Shown: one piece after another, positions 1 to 10,908 of the stretch | Position numbering within the stretch: position 1 is the first letter of the stretch | How the letters are laid out: the number at the start of each line of letters is the position of its first letter | Source: Clostridia bacterium | Lineage (GTDB): Bacteria > Bacillota > Clostridia > Oscillospirales > Ruminococcaceae | Length of the DNA stretch: 27,872 nt | NCBI GenBank assembly: GCA_026001145.1 | Contig: BNZN01000008.1 | Coordinates: 1 to 27,872 of the forward strand | Reading direction: 5' to 3' | Program-made: the position numbers and the translations under genes | The notes under the pieces: model-generated | Told to the model about the DNA's origin: nothing | The model's database searches: none | What the model saw: the letters and a program-made list of their open reading frames with translations, nothing else

Positions 1-1
1 G

Positions 2-295
2 CCAGATGGGGCTGTTTTCAAAAGGGTTGCTTGTTGTGGAGGTTCTGGTGCGGATCTTTTGGAAGATGCTGTGAGATCTGGTGCAGATGTTCTTGTGACT
101 GGCGACGTTCAGCACAATGTTTGGTATGAAGCGGAAAGATATAACATAGGTTTGGTTGATGCGGGGCACTTTGCGACCGAAAATCCAGTTGTTTCGTGTT
201 TGAAAAAAAAGTTGCAAGAAAAATTCAAAGAGATAAAGTGCGAAGAGGCGCGGGGTAATGTGGCGCTAGAGCGTTTTTTTGCACCGAAGGAATGA
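2..295 (+). CDS. Nif3-family dinuclear metal protein, C-terminal part
   Basis: The 5' end lies outside the window; the reading frame is open from base 2 and stops with TGA at 293-295, giving the last 97 residues. A glycine-rich segment ([13 protein letters not shown]), then TGDVQHN and DAGHFATE, match the C-terminal half of the Nif3/YqfO family. The His and Glu of the DAGHxxxE stretch are metal ligands in that family. The family forms toroidal hexamers with two metal ions per subunit; its cellular role is unsettled, and it is often annotated as GTP cyclohydrolase I type 2-like. The stop overlaps the next start (ATGA at 292-295), so it was translationally coupled to the tsaD reading frame that follows. 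The family call is firm and the function is not. Confidence 0.85.
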   Translation, partial: PDGAVFKRVACCGGSGADLLEDAVRSGADVLVTGDVQHNVWYEAERYNIGLVDAGHFATENPVVSCLKKKLQEKFKEIKCEEARGNVALERFFAPKE

Positions 296-441
296 ATAAA
301 AGTTTGAAAGTTTTGGGAATCGAAACGTCTTGTGACGAAACTGCGTGCGCAGTTGTTGTTGATGGTCGAGATGTTATTTCGAATGTCGTTTATTCTCAGG
401 CCAAATCCCTAAAATTTCGAGCATTTCTTGCGTTAACGTAA
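292..441 (+). pseudogene. tsaD: tsaD 5' fragment (tRNA t6A synthesis), truncated
   Basis: The first ~34 residues are clearly TsaD (YgjD/Gcp): [15 protein letters not shown] is the signature N-terminal ATPase-fold strand, followed by SNVVYSQ. TsaD is the catalytic subunit that makes threonylcarbamoyl-adenosine on tRNAs reading ANN codons, and it is normally about 330-340 residues. Here the similarity ends around base 395, and the frame runs through about 14 unrelated codons to TAA at 439-441. I see no continuation in the other frames beyond a possible QIP in the +2 frame. The remaining DNA up to 523 is AT-rich with no gene. Because TsaD is near-essential, an intact copy should exist elsewhere, or this is a rearrangement or assembly junction. 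Confidence 0.8.
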
Positions 442-523
442 TCTGTCCATCATTTTTAATTATTATATTATAAGTCACATTACTCATTAATTTTCATCCC
501 CCTAATATGTTAAGTTAAGCTTT

Positions 524-979
524 TTATTTTTTAACTTTCTTGTCTTCAACAATCATCAAAAACACAAGCAAAAAACAACCCAAACAAATGCAAACATCTG
601 CGAAATTGAACGGTGAAAACCTAAAAAAGTTTATGCCAATATAATCCACAACAGCACCACGGAAAATCCTGTCCGCAAGATTGCCCAATGCACCACCAAC
701 AATCAATGCCGCACTGACCCGCTGTCCCCTGGTCAGCGATCGCGCAAAGTTCATAGCAAGTAAACCCGCAAGTGACAAAACCGAAACAAGAAACACCACC
801 ACCGACTGGTGCTCACTAAGTATCCCGAATCCCATCCCTGTGTTTTTGACAACAAAAAAATCCACGAATCCGCCAAGGAGGTGAAGATGTTCAAGACTGC
901 CAATATATTTCAAAATCAATTGTTTGATAACCTGATCTGCAACAAACACAAGCAGCATAACAAGATTGACGGCAATCAA
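524..979 (-). CDS. lspA: Lipoprotein signal peptidase (signal peptidase II)
   Basis: A 151-residue polytopic membrane aspartyl protease that cleaves signal peptides from diacylglyceryl-modified prolipoproteins. Visible features are DQVIKQ in the first membrane segment, KNTGMGFGIL, and the two catalytic-aspartate motifs GNLADR (about residue 101) and FNFADV (about residue 127), with four hydrophobic segments. The length fits the family (150-165). The start is a TTG at 979, preceded by a GGGAAGGGG purine tract about 8 nt upstream; no in-frame ATG fits better. It lies 34 bp downstream of divIVA on the same strand and converges on the broken tsaD. Confidence 0.93.
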   Translation of the reverse strand: MIAVNLVMLLVFVADQVIKQLILKYIGSLEHLHLLGGFVDFFVVKNTGMGFGILSEHQSVVVFLVSVLSLAGLLAMNFARSLTRGQRVSAALIVGGALGNLADRIFRGAVVDYIGINFFRFSPFNFADVCICLGCFLLVFLMIVEDKKVKK

Positions 980-1013
980 AGCATATCCCCTTCCCTTTAT
1001 TTACCTACTTCAT

Positions 1014-1790
1014 CTACTTTTTGAAAAATGCTTTCTTCTTGGGTGGAGATTTGGCATCAGATGTCAACGGGTGCTTTTCCCCAAACTTCAAAACCCCATA
1101 TTTCGAAACGAGATCTCCCTTTTCGTTTGTATTCACATCAATGAAACGCTTTTTCACGACCCCATCACCACTCAACCCCTCATCCCCTTTTTCTCCAAGG
1201 TTCAGTCGTCTGGTTACAGGTTCGTCATCATCCGGTCTTGCCATTTGCCCAGATACATTCTCCGAAACATCCGCAACATCCGCGCTGCTAGCAGAAAACT
1301 CGCCAATATTTAGTTTCAAATCAACCTCTTCAATTTTCCCCGAAACATCTGGCAAACTGCTAAGCATATCCAAATGCGTATTATAAAGAGCCTTAACTTT
1401 ATTTTTGAAGCCACTTACCTCTTTTTGCAATTGCATCAAAGTGTTTTGCTCCTTTGTTATCTGACCCTTCGCACGCGTAACAACACTTTCTGCGGTTATT
1501 TTTGCCTCTTTAACAATCATCTCCGCCTGTTCTTTGGCTTTAACTATAATGCTGTCACCAAGCTTTTTGGCTTCAATCAAGATGCTTCTCAGGCTGTTTT
1601 CATCGTTTCTATATTCTTCCACCTTGTTCGCTAACGTGTTAATTTTTTGCTCTAATATCTCATTTTCTTCGCAAAGTCTCTGATACTCATCTGCAACCTG
1701 TGTAAAAAACGTATCCACATCCTCTACTTTGTACCCAAACATCGCCGATCTTTCAAATTTTTTATTTATTATGTTTGAACGCTGTAACAC
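1014..1790 (-). CDS. divIVA: DivIVA-family polar/septal coiled-coil protein
   Basis: The N-terminus has the DivIVA membrane-binding signature: NIINKKFERSAMFGYKVEDV, then DTFFTQVADEYQRLCEEN. A long coiled coil rich in Glu, Lys and Ala follows to about residue 150, and the tail is acidic, low in complexity and ends in Lys-rich KKKAFFKK. DivIVA recognises negatively curved membrane at septa and poles and organises division or cell-wall synthesis. I chose GTG at 1790, seven bases after AAAGGAGG. The in-frame TTG at 1796 lies only one base from that ribosome site and is too close. The gene follows sepF by 14 bp and precedes lspA by 34 bp, a typical Firmicutes division cluster. It is about 258 residues; the tail is longer than in Bacillus DivIVA. 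Confidence 0.92.
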   Translation of the reverse strand: MLQRSNIINKKFERSAMFGYKVEDVDTFFTQVADEYQRLCEENEILEQKINTLANKVEEYRNDENSLRSILIEAKKLGDSIIVKAKEQAEMIVKEAKITAESVVTRAKGQITKEQNTLMQLQKEVSGFKNKVKALYNTHLDMLSSLPDVSGKIEEVDLKLNIGEFSASSADVADVSENVSGQMARPDDDEPVTRRLNLGEKGDEGLSGDGVVKKRFIDVNTNEKGDLVSKYGVLKFGEKHPLTSDAKSPPKKKAFFKK

Positions 1791-1804
1791 AAGCAAGCCT
1801 CCTT

Positions 1805-2227
1805 TTATTTAAAGAAACCTTCCGTTCCCTCAATTTCATCCAACAAATTACCCATAATATCTACATTATATGGCGTTATTATGTAAGTGCTGTTTGCAAC
1901 TTTTTTAATCTGGCCATCATTAGCATACGCAACGCCACTCAAAAAATCAAGTAAGCGCCTCGATATGTCCTTGCTTGTCGACTCCAGATTCAAAACAACC
2001 GTATGTTTGGAGTTAAGATTGTTAGCTATTTCCCCAGCATCCTCATATCTTTCAGGTTTCACCAAAACAACCTGCAGCTGAGTTGTGGTATTAACACTCA
2101 AAACTTTTTGAGATTCCGGTTTGGCATATTTCCCTTGATCTGCCCTGTTAATAAATCCCATATCCTCATTTTCGTAATCATCAGGATCAAACCCCATCAC
2201 ACTTTTCACCTTGTCAATAAACCCCAT
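1805..2227 (-). CDS. sepF: Cell division protein SepF
   Basis: A 140-residue protein with the SepF layout: an amphipathic membrane-binding N-terminus (MGFIDKVKSVMGF), an acidic linker, and the C-terminal SepF domain. That domain contains VVLNLE, DISRRLLDFLSGVAYA and YIITPYNVDIMG. SepF polymerises into rings, binds FtsZ and tethers the Z-ring to the membrane. ATG at 2227 follows GGAGGT at a normal distance. It is first in the sepF-divIVA-lspA unit, with a good promoter upstream. Confidence 0.95.
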   Translation of the reverse strand: MGFIDKVKSVMGFDPDDYENEDMGFINRADQGKYAKPESQKVLSVNTTTQLQVVLVKPERYEDAGEIANNLNSKHTVVLNLESTSKDISRRLLDFLSGVAYANDGQIKKVANSTYIITPYNVDIMGNLLDEIEGTEGFFK

Positions 2228-2292
2228 ACCCTAAACCTCCATCTGCAAGTTTTCAGAAACAACCCCTTAACACACAAACACCTCTGCATACT

Positions 2293-2321
2293 ATTATCCC
2301 TTTTTTGTTTGCAAATGTCAA
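2293..2321 (-). promoter_or_regulatory. Promoter of sepF-divIVA-lspA
   Basis: On the minus strand there is TTGACA (2321-2316), a 17-base spacer and GATAAT (2298-2293). This is a near-consensus housekeeping sigma promoter about 65 bases upstream of the sepF start. Confidence 0.75.
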
Positions 2322-2336
2322 TATATTAAGAGCCTT

Positions 2337-2351
2337 TCGAAAAATTTTCGA
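2337..2351. repeat. Short perfect inverted repeat upstream of sepF promoter
   Basis: TCGAAAAATTTTCGA is a perfect 7-bp inverted repeat around one central base, 16 bp upstream of the sepF -35 box and about 70 bp downstream of the lepA stop. It could be an operator or a weak structure at the lepA end. It lacks a GC-rich stem and U-tract, so I do not call it a terminator. Confidence 0.35.
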
Positions 2352-2421
2352 CTTTATTTACGAGATCTGCCAATTCCTGGCCTGCAACGGTCAAACACAA
2401 ACATAATTCCAAAAGAAAAAA

Positions 2422-4230
2422 TCAATCGTCCAGCTTAAGCACTGACATAAATGCTTGTTGCGGCACTTCAACACTTCCCAACCGACGCATTTTTTTCTTC
2501 CCTTCTTTCTGCTTTTCAAGCAGTTTCTTTTTTCTTGTAATATCACCGCCATAGCACTTGGCAAGCACATCTTTGCGTAAAGCTTTTATAGTTTCGCGCG
2601 CAATAACCTTCCCACCAATCGCCGCTTGAACCGGCACCTCAAACATCTGCCTTGGAATGCAATCCTTAAGCCTTTCAACCATCTTTCTGCCCCGAGAAAC
2701 CGCACCATCTGCATGCACAACAAACGAAAGAGCATCAACCACCTCGCCATTTAACAATATGTCAAGTTTGACAAGCTTTGATGGCAGATACCCAGCAAGC
2801 TCATAGTCAAATGATGCATACCCCTTTGTTTTAGATTTGAGCGCATCAAAAAAATCATAAATCACCTCGTTTAAAGGCAAAACATATTTCAATTCAACCC
2901 GATTGGCATCCACATATACGGTATTTTTATAGGTTCCTCTTCTTTCTTGACAGAGTTTCATAACATTGCCCATGAATTGCGTAGGAGTGAATATCGTTGC
3001 ATTAATCACCGGCTCAAAGGCCTGCAAAATCATGCTTGGGTCCGGATATTGAGCGGGATTGTCTATATACATTTCATCGTTCGTCTTAGTCGCAAGCTTA
3101 TAAACCACGCTAGGTGCAGTCGTAATCAAGTCCATGTCATATTCTCGTTCGAGCCGCTCTTGAATGACCTCCATGTGAAGGAGCCCCAAAAATCCACACC
3201 TAAAACCAAATCCAAGAGCATTCGAAGTTTCGGGCACAAAACTGAGAGAAGCATCGTTTAGTTGCAGCTTTTCGAGTGACTCCTTTAGGTCTAGATACTT
3301 CGCTCCATCAGCAGGATAAACACCGCAAAAAACCATTGGAACAACTTTTTTGTAACCTGGCAACGGTTCAGCCGCTCCATTTTCCAGTGTTGTCACAGTG
3401 TCGCCCACACTCGTATCTTTCACATTTTTGATGCTGGCCGCTATATATCCCACCTCGCCAGCAAGGAGTTGATCTTTCTGTTTCAATTTTGTGGGCATCA
3501 TAATTCCAACTTCAACAACATCAAACGTTGCCTCTGTTGCCATCATCTTAATTTTCATCCCAGGCCGAACAACGCCATCAATAATCCGTACATAAACAAT
3601 AACGCCTTTATAGGTATCATAAACCGAATCAAAAATCAATGCCTTAAGTGGAGCATTTTCATCCCCTTTTGGGCAAGGAATTGATTCGATAATGCGCTGC
3701 AACACCGCTTCAACATTAAGGCCAGATTTGGCAGAAATCAGCGGAGCATTCTCGGTTGGAATAAGCAAAACATCCTCAATCTCTTTGAGAACCCTTTCTG
3801 GGTCAGCAGAGGCAAGGTCGATTTTGTTCAAAACCGGAATAACTTCAAGACCACTTTCTAACGCCAAATAAGTGTTCGCTAAAGTTTGTGCCTGAATTCC
3901 CTGCGAGGCATCAACAACCAAGATTGCCCCTTCACATGCCATAAGCGCGCGGGAAACTTCATAGTTGAAATCCACATGCCCCGGGGTATCAATCAAATTC
4001 AAAGTGTATTCTTCACCGCTGGCCGCTAGATAATTCAAACTAACAGCTCTGGCCTTTATCGTAATTCCGCGTTCTCGTTCTATATCCATATTATCAAGAA
4101 TCTGAGATTCCATTTCGCGCACAGAAACAGACGAAGTCATTTCCAAAATCCTATCGGCAAGTGTCGATTTGCCATGATCTATGTGCGCAATTATCGAAAA
4201 ATTCCTGATCTTGTCTTTTTCATAGCTCAT
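2422..4230 (-). CDS. lepA: Elongation factor 4 (LepA) GTPase
   Basis: A 602-residue translational GTPase of the usual LepA length. The G-domain motifs are [10 protein letters not shown] (P-loop, about residue 15), DTPGHVDF and NKID. They are followed by domain II, EF-G-like domains III and V ([15 protein letters not shown]), and the LepA-specific C-terminal domain ending in [20 protein letters not shown]. LepA acts on the ribosome and has been linked to back-translocation, initiation and 30S biogenesis. The ATG at 4230 follows GAGGGATA. A structured repeat fills the gap between it and pyrG, so it is probably transcribed separately or by read-through. Confidence 0.97.
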   Translation of the reverse strand: MSYEKDKIRNFSIIAHIDHGKSTLADRILEMTSSVSVREMESQILDNMDIERERGITIKARAVSLNYLAASGEEYTLNLIDTPGHVDFNYEVSRALMACEGAILVVDASQGIQAQTLANTYLALESGLEVIPVLNKIDLASADPERVLKEIEDVLLIPTENAPLISAKSGLNVEAVLQRIIESIPCPKGDENAPLKALIFDSVYDTYKGVIVYVRIIDGVVRPGMKIKMMATEATFDVVEVGIMMPTKLKQKDQLLAGEVGYIAASIKNVKDTSVGDTVTTLENGAAEPLPGYKKVVPMVFCGVYPADGAKYLDLKESLEKLQLNDASLSFVPETSNALGFGFRCGFLGLLHMEVIQERLEREYDMDLITTAPSVVYKLATKTNDEMYIDNPAQYPDPSMILQAFEPVINATIFTPTQFMGNVMKLCQERRGTYKNTVYVDANRVELKYVLPLNEVIYDFFDALKSKTKGYASFDYELAGYLPSKLVKLDILLNGEVVDALSFVVHADGAVSRGRKMVERLKDCIPRQMFEVPVQAAIGGKVIARETIKALRKDVLAKCYGGDITRKKKLLEKQKEGKKKMRRLGSVEVPQQAFMSVLKLDD

Positions 4231-4280
4231 AACAGCATATCCCTCACATTCATTCTTCTAGACCCTTGCCTTAAACTGCT

Positions 4281-4673
4281 GGTTCTACTCCCAAAATCGT
4301 AATAAGTCTGACTTTTTATTTGCAACGCCAAAAGCAACAACCCCAGACCCAGGAAAAAGCGTTTCAAGGATGGGTCCAAAAAGAGGAAATCGCAAGCTCC
4401 CTTTTCGATTTGTTTCTTCGCCTTTCAAACATTCTTGATATTTAAAACAAAAACTTTAAACTTTGGGGAAAAGCGTTGTGGAGGGGGCCAGGGGGAGGAG
4501 TTCGCAATCTCCCCCTGGTTTGCTTTTTTGGAACTTTTTTGTCAAAACACAAAAAAGTTCGAGAAGGCGGTTTTGTTCCGAATCTCGGAGTGCTTGGAAA
4601 GCAAATTAATAGCTTGTTAAAGTGAAAAAGAAAAACTGAAAGGTGAAAACCGTTACGACAATTGGAGTAGAAC
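4281..4673 (+). repeat. Structured repeat, copy A (two partial cores, inverted termini)
   Basis: This element fills almost the whole lepA-pyrG gap. It begins with GGTTCTACTCC (4281) and ends with the inverted GGAGTAGAACC (to 4673); TCGTAA recurs inside both ends. It contains an incomplete first core (GGAAAAAGCGTTTC at about 4351, GGGTCC) and a second core. The second core has hairpin S2 (CCAGGGGGAG 4488-4497 with CTCCCCCTGG 4509-4518) and hairpin S3 (GAACTTTTTT 4531-4540 with AAAAAAGTTC 4551-4560). The tail GTGCTTGGAAAGCAAATTAA is shared with copy B. There is no coding capacity that I believe. It resembles a MITE, and it abuts the pyrG stop codon. Confidence 0.75.
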
Positions 4674-4674
4674 C

Positions 4675-7129
<2,455 letters not shown>

Positions 7130-7133
<4 letters not shown>

Positions 7134-7768
7134 AGCCTGCCAAACTCGCGCATCTTTAAAGCAAAGTCTCTTAATGCTGCACCCCTTGGACTCACCGCAT
7201 CCTTTTCGTCTGGGCTCATCTCGGCAACCGTCTTCCCAGCAATCGAAAAAATTGAATCGGCTCCAAACCCATTTGTCCCTTTACTGAAACGTTCCACAAC
7301 CCCAGGCTGTTCAGCATGAATGAACAATGCCTTCCCAGATTTCTTCGCTTGCTCAAATCCAGAAACCTCATCAGAATCGGCAATGAAACACAACAAACAC
7401 ACAAATCTAGCCGTTCTTTTCTCGTCGGGAACATCCTGCATAAGCCCAAGAAGCTTTTCGAGGCGCTGGGCATTGCTAATATCACCACCAAACCTCGCAG
7501 AATGAACCCCAGGCTCACCATTCAAAGCATCAATGCAAAGTCCCGAATCATCCGCAAGCACAGGTTTATTAAAGCGCTTGGCCACCTCAAAAGCTTTAAT
7601 AAACGCATTTTCCTCAAAAGTCTCAGCTGTTTCTGCAATTTCATCATCGAATCCCAACATATCAAGTGTCAGGATTTTGAATCCCAGTGGTTGCAAAATC
7701 CTCTCGAATTCCGCAATTTTACCCTTATTGTTTGTTGCAACAACTACTTCCAAAGCTATCTTCCCCAC
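7130..7768 (-). CDS. rdgB: XTP/dITP pyrophosphatase (RdgB/HAM1 family)
   Basis: Removes non-canonical purine nucleoside triphosphates (XTP, dITP, ITP) from the pool. Family motifs are VVVATNNKGKIAEF at the N-terminus, LADDSGLCIDALNGEPGVHSARF, and the FGADSIF/SPDEKDAVSPRGAALRDF C-terminus; length 212. I give the GTG at 7768, but a TTG at 7753 is nearly as good: it would begin MEVVVATNN, closer to the usual start, and GGGGAAG lies just ahead of it. It sits 17 bp downstream of ftsY and overlaps rsmA by 4 bp, so it belongs to the same operon. Confidence 0.93.
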
Positions 7769-7785
7769 TCCAAATTAGCAATATG

Positions 7786-8706
7786 TCACTCAAACAGCGC
7801 CGCCGCAAATTTCCCCGGATCAAAAACCAAAAGATCTTCAATGTTTTCTCCAACACCAACAAACTTGATTGGAACATCAAGTTCAGATTTGACGCCGAGA
7901 ACAACCCCACCTTTCGAGGTCCCATCCAACTTGGTCAAAATAATACCAGTTATGTCAACCACATTTTCAAATTCTCGCGCCTGCAAAATGGCAGTTTGCC
8001 CTGTTGTTGCATCCAAAACCAAGAAAACCTCTTTAACCGCATCGGGGCAATTCCGCTCAATTATGTTGCCGATCTTGCGAAGTTCCATCATCAGATTCTT
8101 TTTGTTATGCAACCGCCCCGCAGTATCACATATCAAAACGTCTATTCCACGTTCTTTTGCATCTTTAATCGCATCAAACACAACCGCGCCAGGATCGCTG
8201 GTAGTTTGGTTTTTAACAAACGAAACATCGGCACGCTTAACCCAAACTTCAAGTTGATCCACAGCTGCATCCCGAAACGTATCTGCCGCAGCAACAGAAA
8301 CTTTTGCTCCTTGAGTTTTCAGGTGAAAAGCAAGTTTTCCGACCGTGGTGGTTTTGCCAACACCATTCACGCCAACAACAAGAATAACCCTTTTGGGTGT
8401 TGCTGTTCCAACCGGCTTCTGCTCCATTTCAACATTTTCAAACGCTAGCATCTCACTAACAATGTTCACGAATTCTTTTTTGAGTTCCGCAGGGTCAATT
8501 ATCTTCAGCTTTTTTGCCACATCTCGGAGCTTCTTGCAAATTTCCGTTGCCCCATGCATTCCAACGTCACTTAAGATGAGCGTCTCTTCCAATTGTTCAA
8601 AGAAAACCTCATTCACTTGCTTGCCCTTGAACACATTGTCAACGCCTTTGGCCAGGGACTCTCTTGTTTTTTTAAGGCCCCCTTTGAGTTTTTCGAAAAA
8701 CCCCAT
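7786..8706 (-). CDS. ftsY: Signal recognition particle receptor FtsY
   Basis: SRP-type GTPase that docks SRP-ribosome complexes at the membrane. At 306 residues it is the short form, essentially the NG domain with only a brief N-terminal amphipathic stretch (MGFFEKLKGGLKKTRESL) for membrane contact. Motifs are VGVNGVGKTTTVGKL (P-loop), DTFRDAAVDQLEVW, DTAGRLHNKKNLM, TKLDGTSKGG and the closing GVGENIEDLLVFDP. ATG at 8706 follows AAAGGTGG. It follows rnc directly; in many Firmicutes smc lies between these two genes, and it is absent here. Confidence 0.96.
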   Translation of the reverse strand: MGFFEKLKGGLKKTRESLAKGVDNVFKGKQVNEVFFEQLEETLILSDVGMHGATEICKKLRDVAKKLKIIDPAELKKEFVNIVSEMLAFENVEMEQKPVGTATPKRVILVVGVNGVGKTTTVGKLAFHLKTQGAKVSVAAADTFRDAAVDQLEVWVKRADVSFVKNQTTSDPGAVVFDAIKDAKERGIDVLICDTAGRLHNKKNLMMELRKIGNIIERNCPDAVKEVFLVLDATTGQTAILQAREFENVVDITGIILTKLDGTSKGGVVLGVKSELDVPIKFVGVGENIEDLLVFDPGKFAAALFE

Positions 8707-8741
8707 TTAAAAAACCACCTTTGGGCAAAAACTTGTGATTT

Positions 8742-9485
8742 TCAGTTTGTTGCTTTTTCTGCGGGTTTGACCCACTTGCCATCAGCCGAAAGAAACTTCT
8801 TATCGTACCCCATCGATTTTAGGGCTTCTTTTGCCGCTTTTTGTTCCGCTTCCTTTTTGCTTTTGGCCATGCCCGTGCCCAGGACGGTTTTCTTAAAGCT
8901 GCGGCGAACATTGATTGTGAACCTTTTGTTGTGAGCAGGCCCGGATTCTTTCACCAAAAAATATTCGAGCTTTTCTTCTGAATTTTGTTGCGTAATCTCT
9001 TGCAAAAACGTCTTATAATCCACAAAGGCCGCCTGATCATTGCTTTCTAACGCGAACTCAACGAACCTAAGGATGAACTTTCGCGCTTCACTCAGCCCAG
9101 AATCCAAATAAATTGCAGCAATAAGCGCCTCAAAAGCATCCGCTAAAACAGAAGGCTTAATAGAAAGCTCATTCCTGCTTACTTTGATATATTTATTTAG
9201 ATCGATCTTAACGGCAAAGCTATAAAGTGACTTTTCGCAAACAAGCGACGCACGCAACCTGGTCAGCTCGCCCTCATCAAAACTGGGGAAGTTGGTGAAC
9301 AGGTGATCAGCAACCACAATAGACAAAACCGAATCACCCAAAAACTCAAGCCGTTCGTTATCCTGGATTTCACCGCCGTTATCATTCGCATAAGAAGAAT
9401 GCGTCAGCGCCAACTGCAACAACTTTGCATCTTTAAATTCATACCCCATCTTCTCTTCTAATTTTTTCTCTTCCAATTTCATCAT
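8742..9485 (-). CDS. rnc: Ribonuclease III
   Basis: Cleaves double-stranded RNA in rRNA precursors and some mRNAs. The 247-residue protein has the RNase III signature NERLEFLGDSVLSI and the second acidic site VLADAFEALIAAIY. A C-terminal dsRNA-binding domain begins near DYKTFLQEITQQ and includes GTGMAKSKKEAEQKAAKEAL, where the lysines contact RNA. Two ATGs stand in tandem (9485 and 9482). The gene starts 7 bp after plsX. RNase III would be the natural processor of the sense-antisense RNA duplexes predicted at 13.5-14.6 kb. Confidence 0.96.
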   Translation of the reverse strand: MMKLEEKKLEEKMGYEFKDAKLLQLALTHSSYANDNGGEIQDNERLEFLGDSVLSIVVADHLFTNFPSFDEGELTRLRASLVCEKSLYSFAVKIDLNKYIKVSRNELSIKPSVLADAFEALIAAIYLDSGLSEARKFILRFVEFALESNDQAAFVDYKTFLQEITQQNSEEKLEYFLVKESGPAHNKRFTINVRRSFKKTVLGTGMAKSKKEAEQKAAKEALKSMGYDKKFLSADGKWVKPAEKATN

Positions 9486-9492
9486 AAACTTC

Positions 9493-10449
9493 TCAAATAC
9501 TCCCGATCATTTTTATTCCCTGCGCGATTGTGTTTTTGATCGCCATTTCATTCGAGTTGCCATGCGCCTTCAACACCGGTTTGTTCAACCCCGCAAGCAA
9601 CGCACCACCAAGGTTAGAAGGGTTCAAACGCTCCTGCAAGTCACCGAGGCTGCCCTTCAATTTGAGCGCTGCCAACTTGTTAAGCGTGCTCGCCGTAAAG
9701 GTCTTTTTCAGCTCCGCCATAATGAATGAACTCGTAGCCTCAACGGATTTCAAAAAGATGTTCCCACTGAAACCATCAGAAACCAACACATCACACGCAC
9801 CGCAAAGAGCAGCAGTCGGCTCGATGTTGCCCACAAAATTAATCTCAGGGTCAACTTCGAGCACCTCGAAAACACTTTGCAGCAACTTGGTGCCCTTGAT
9901 TGGCTCGGAGCCGATGTTCAGCAGGCCAACTCGCGGGTTTTCAAGCTGATAAGCTTTACGCATAAACTCGCAACCCATCACAGCAAACTGTTCGAGCATT
10001 TCGGCTTTGCAGTCACAATTAGCGCCGGCATCAATCAGCGCAAAGCTGCCCTCGGTTGATGGCACAGGAGTCGCAATCGCCGGCCGCTTGATTTCTGGCT
10101 TTCTGCCAACAATCAACGACGAACCAACCACCAAAGCACCCGTACTGCCCGCGCTGACAAAAACGTCGCCGGCGCCATCACGGAGCAACCGCAAACCAAC
10201 GGCCATGCTGCAATTTGAATGTTTTTTGCGGATGTCGGTCGGCGGATCATTGAAGGAAATCACGCTTTCTGCCGTGGCGATTTCGATGCCCTGAAGCGAG
10301 ATGTTTCGGTTTTTTGCAATTCGCCTCAGCACGTTTTCCGCACCGGTGCAAACAACCTCCACGCCCAACTCACACACGGCCAAAGCGCAACCCTCAAGAA
10401 CCGAGATCGGCGCATTATCACCACCGAAAGCATCAACAATAACCTTCAT
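9493..10449 (-). CDS. plsX: Phosphate acyltransferase PlsX
   Basis: Transfers acyl groups from acyl-ACP to phosphate, the first step toward phosphatidic acid in Gram-positives. Signatures: MKVIVDAFGGDNAP at the N-terminus, GAGDVFVSAGSTGALV, LLNIGSEPIKGT, and DVLVSDGFSGNIFLKS near residue 235. I set the start at ATG 10449, which gives the family-typical N-terminus; the frame is open upstream to 10506 but that part overlaps the promoter. AAAGGAA lies about 11 bp before the ATG. It is the first gene of the plsX-rnc-ftsY-rdgB-rsmA-pyrG operon. The usual acpP and fab neighbours are not here. Confidence 0.95.
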   Translation of the reverse strand: MKVIVDAFGGDNAPISVLEGCALAVCELGVEVVCTGAENVLRRIAKNRNISLQGIEIATAESVISFNDPPTDIRKKHSNCSMAVGLRLLRDGAGDVFVSAGSTGALVVGSSLIVGRKPEIKRPAIATPVPSTEGSFALIDAGANCDCKAEMLEQFAVMGCEFMRKAYQLENPRVGLLNIGSEPIKGTKLLQSVFEVLEVDPEINFVGNIEPTAALCGACDVLVSDGFSGNIFLKSVEATSSFIMAELKKTFTASTLNKLAALKLKGSLGDLQERLNPSNLGGALLAGLNKPVLKAHGNSNEMAIKNTIAQGIKMIGSI

Positions 10450-10485
10450 AAGCCTAAATATTCCTTTCGTTTGCTGTTGTTTAAG

Positions 10486-10514
10486 ATTATAGCAAAAAAC
10501 AATCAACTATGCAA
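10486..10514 (-). promoter_or_regulatory. Promoter of the plsX operon
   Basis: On the minus strand there is TTGCAT (10514-10509), a 17-base spacer ending TTGC, and a perfect TATAAT (10491-10486). It lies 37 bp upstream of the chosen plsX start and drives the six-gene operon. Confidence 0.75.
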
Positions 10515-10540
10515 CTGCCAAAACGACAGACACCGCTCGA

Positions 10541-10836
10541 TTTTTCTTTTTCACTCTAACAAGCTATTAATTTGCTTTTCAAGCATTCCTAAACTCAAAA
10601 CAAACTCGTTTATTTTCACGTGCTTTCCAAGCATTCCGGAGTTCAAAACAAACTCGCCTTCTCGTACTTTTCTTGGGTTTCGCCAAGAAAAGTACCAAAA
10701 GAAACGAACCAGAGAGAGGATTGCGAACTCCATCTCTCTGGACTCTCTCCCACAACGCTTTTTTCCAGAGTCTAGGGTTTCTGTTTTTGGCCTTGCAAAC
10801 AGAAAATCAGACTTTTACGATTTTGAGAGTAGAACC
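10541..10836 (-). repeat. Structured repeat, copy B (inverted orientation)
   Basis: Same family as copies A and C, read on the minus strand. It begins at 10836 with GGTTCTACTCTCAAAATCGT, almost identical to the start of copy A. Hairpin S2 is CCAGAGAGA (10709-10717) with TCTCTCTGG (10733-10741). Hairpin S3 is GTACTTTTCTTGG (10664-10676) with CCAAGAAAAGTAC (10683-10695), 13 perfect pairs. The tail unit (GGAATGCTTGGAAAGCA) is present twice, about 50 bp apart, a local duplication. The far end is less clear than in copy A. It lies between the plsX promoter and the terminator of the surface-protein gene. Confidence 0.75.
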
Positions 10837-10862
10837 AACGACAGCCGCCGCAAAAGGCAAAG

Positions 10863-10886
10863 GGGACCGGATTGTTATCCGATCCC
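10863..10886 (-). terminator. Terminator of the surface-protein gene
   Basis: GGGACCGGAT (10863-10872) and ATCCGATCCC (10877-10886) form a 10-bp stem, including one G-T pair, with a 4-base loop. On the minus strand it is followed by CCTTTGCCTTTTG. It starts 22 bp beyond the stop codon of the gene at 10909. Confidence 0.65.
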
Positions 10887-10908
10887 GAAACCCTTAGTTG
10901 AAAAGGGC

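Noticed and set aside
7316..8448. Long plus-strand open frames (up to 313 codons) opposite ftsY and the pyrophosphatase gene
   Set aside because: They are antisense shadows of well-conserved genes and have no protein-like composition.
10450..10506. Longer plsX start
   Set aside because: The extra codons overlap the -10 box of the promoter, and the family N-terminus begins at 10449.
10673..10897. Open frames of 60-80 codons across the structured repeats (also 4442-4687 and 18002-18204)
   Set aside because: Their similar peptides come from the repeat itself. Hairpin arms, not codons, are conserved, with indels between copies and no ribosome sites.
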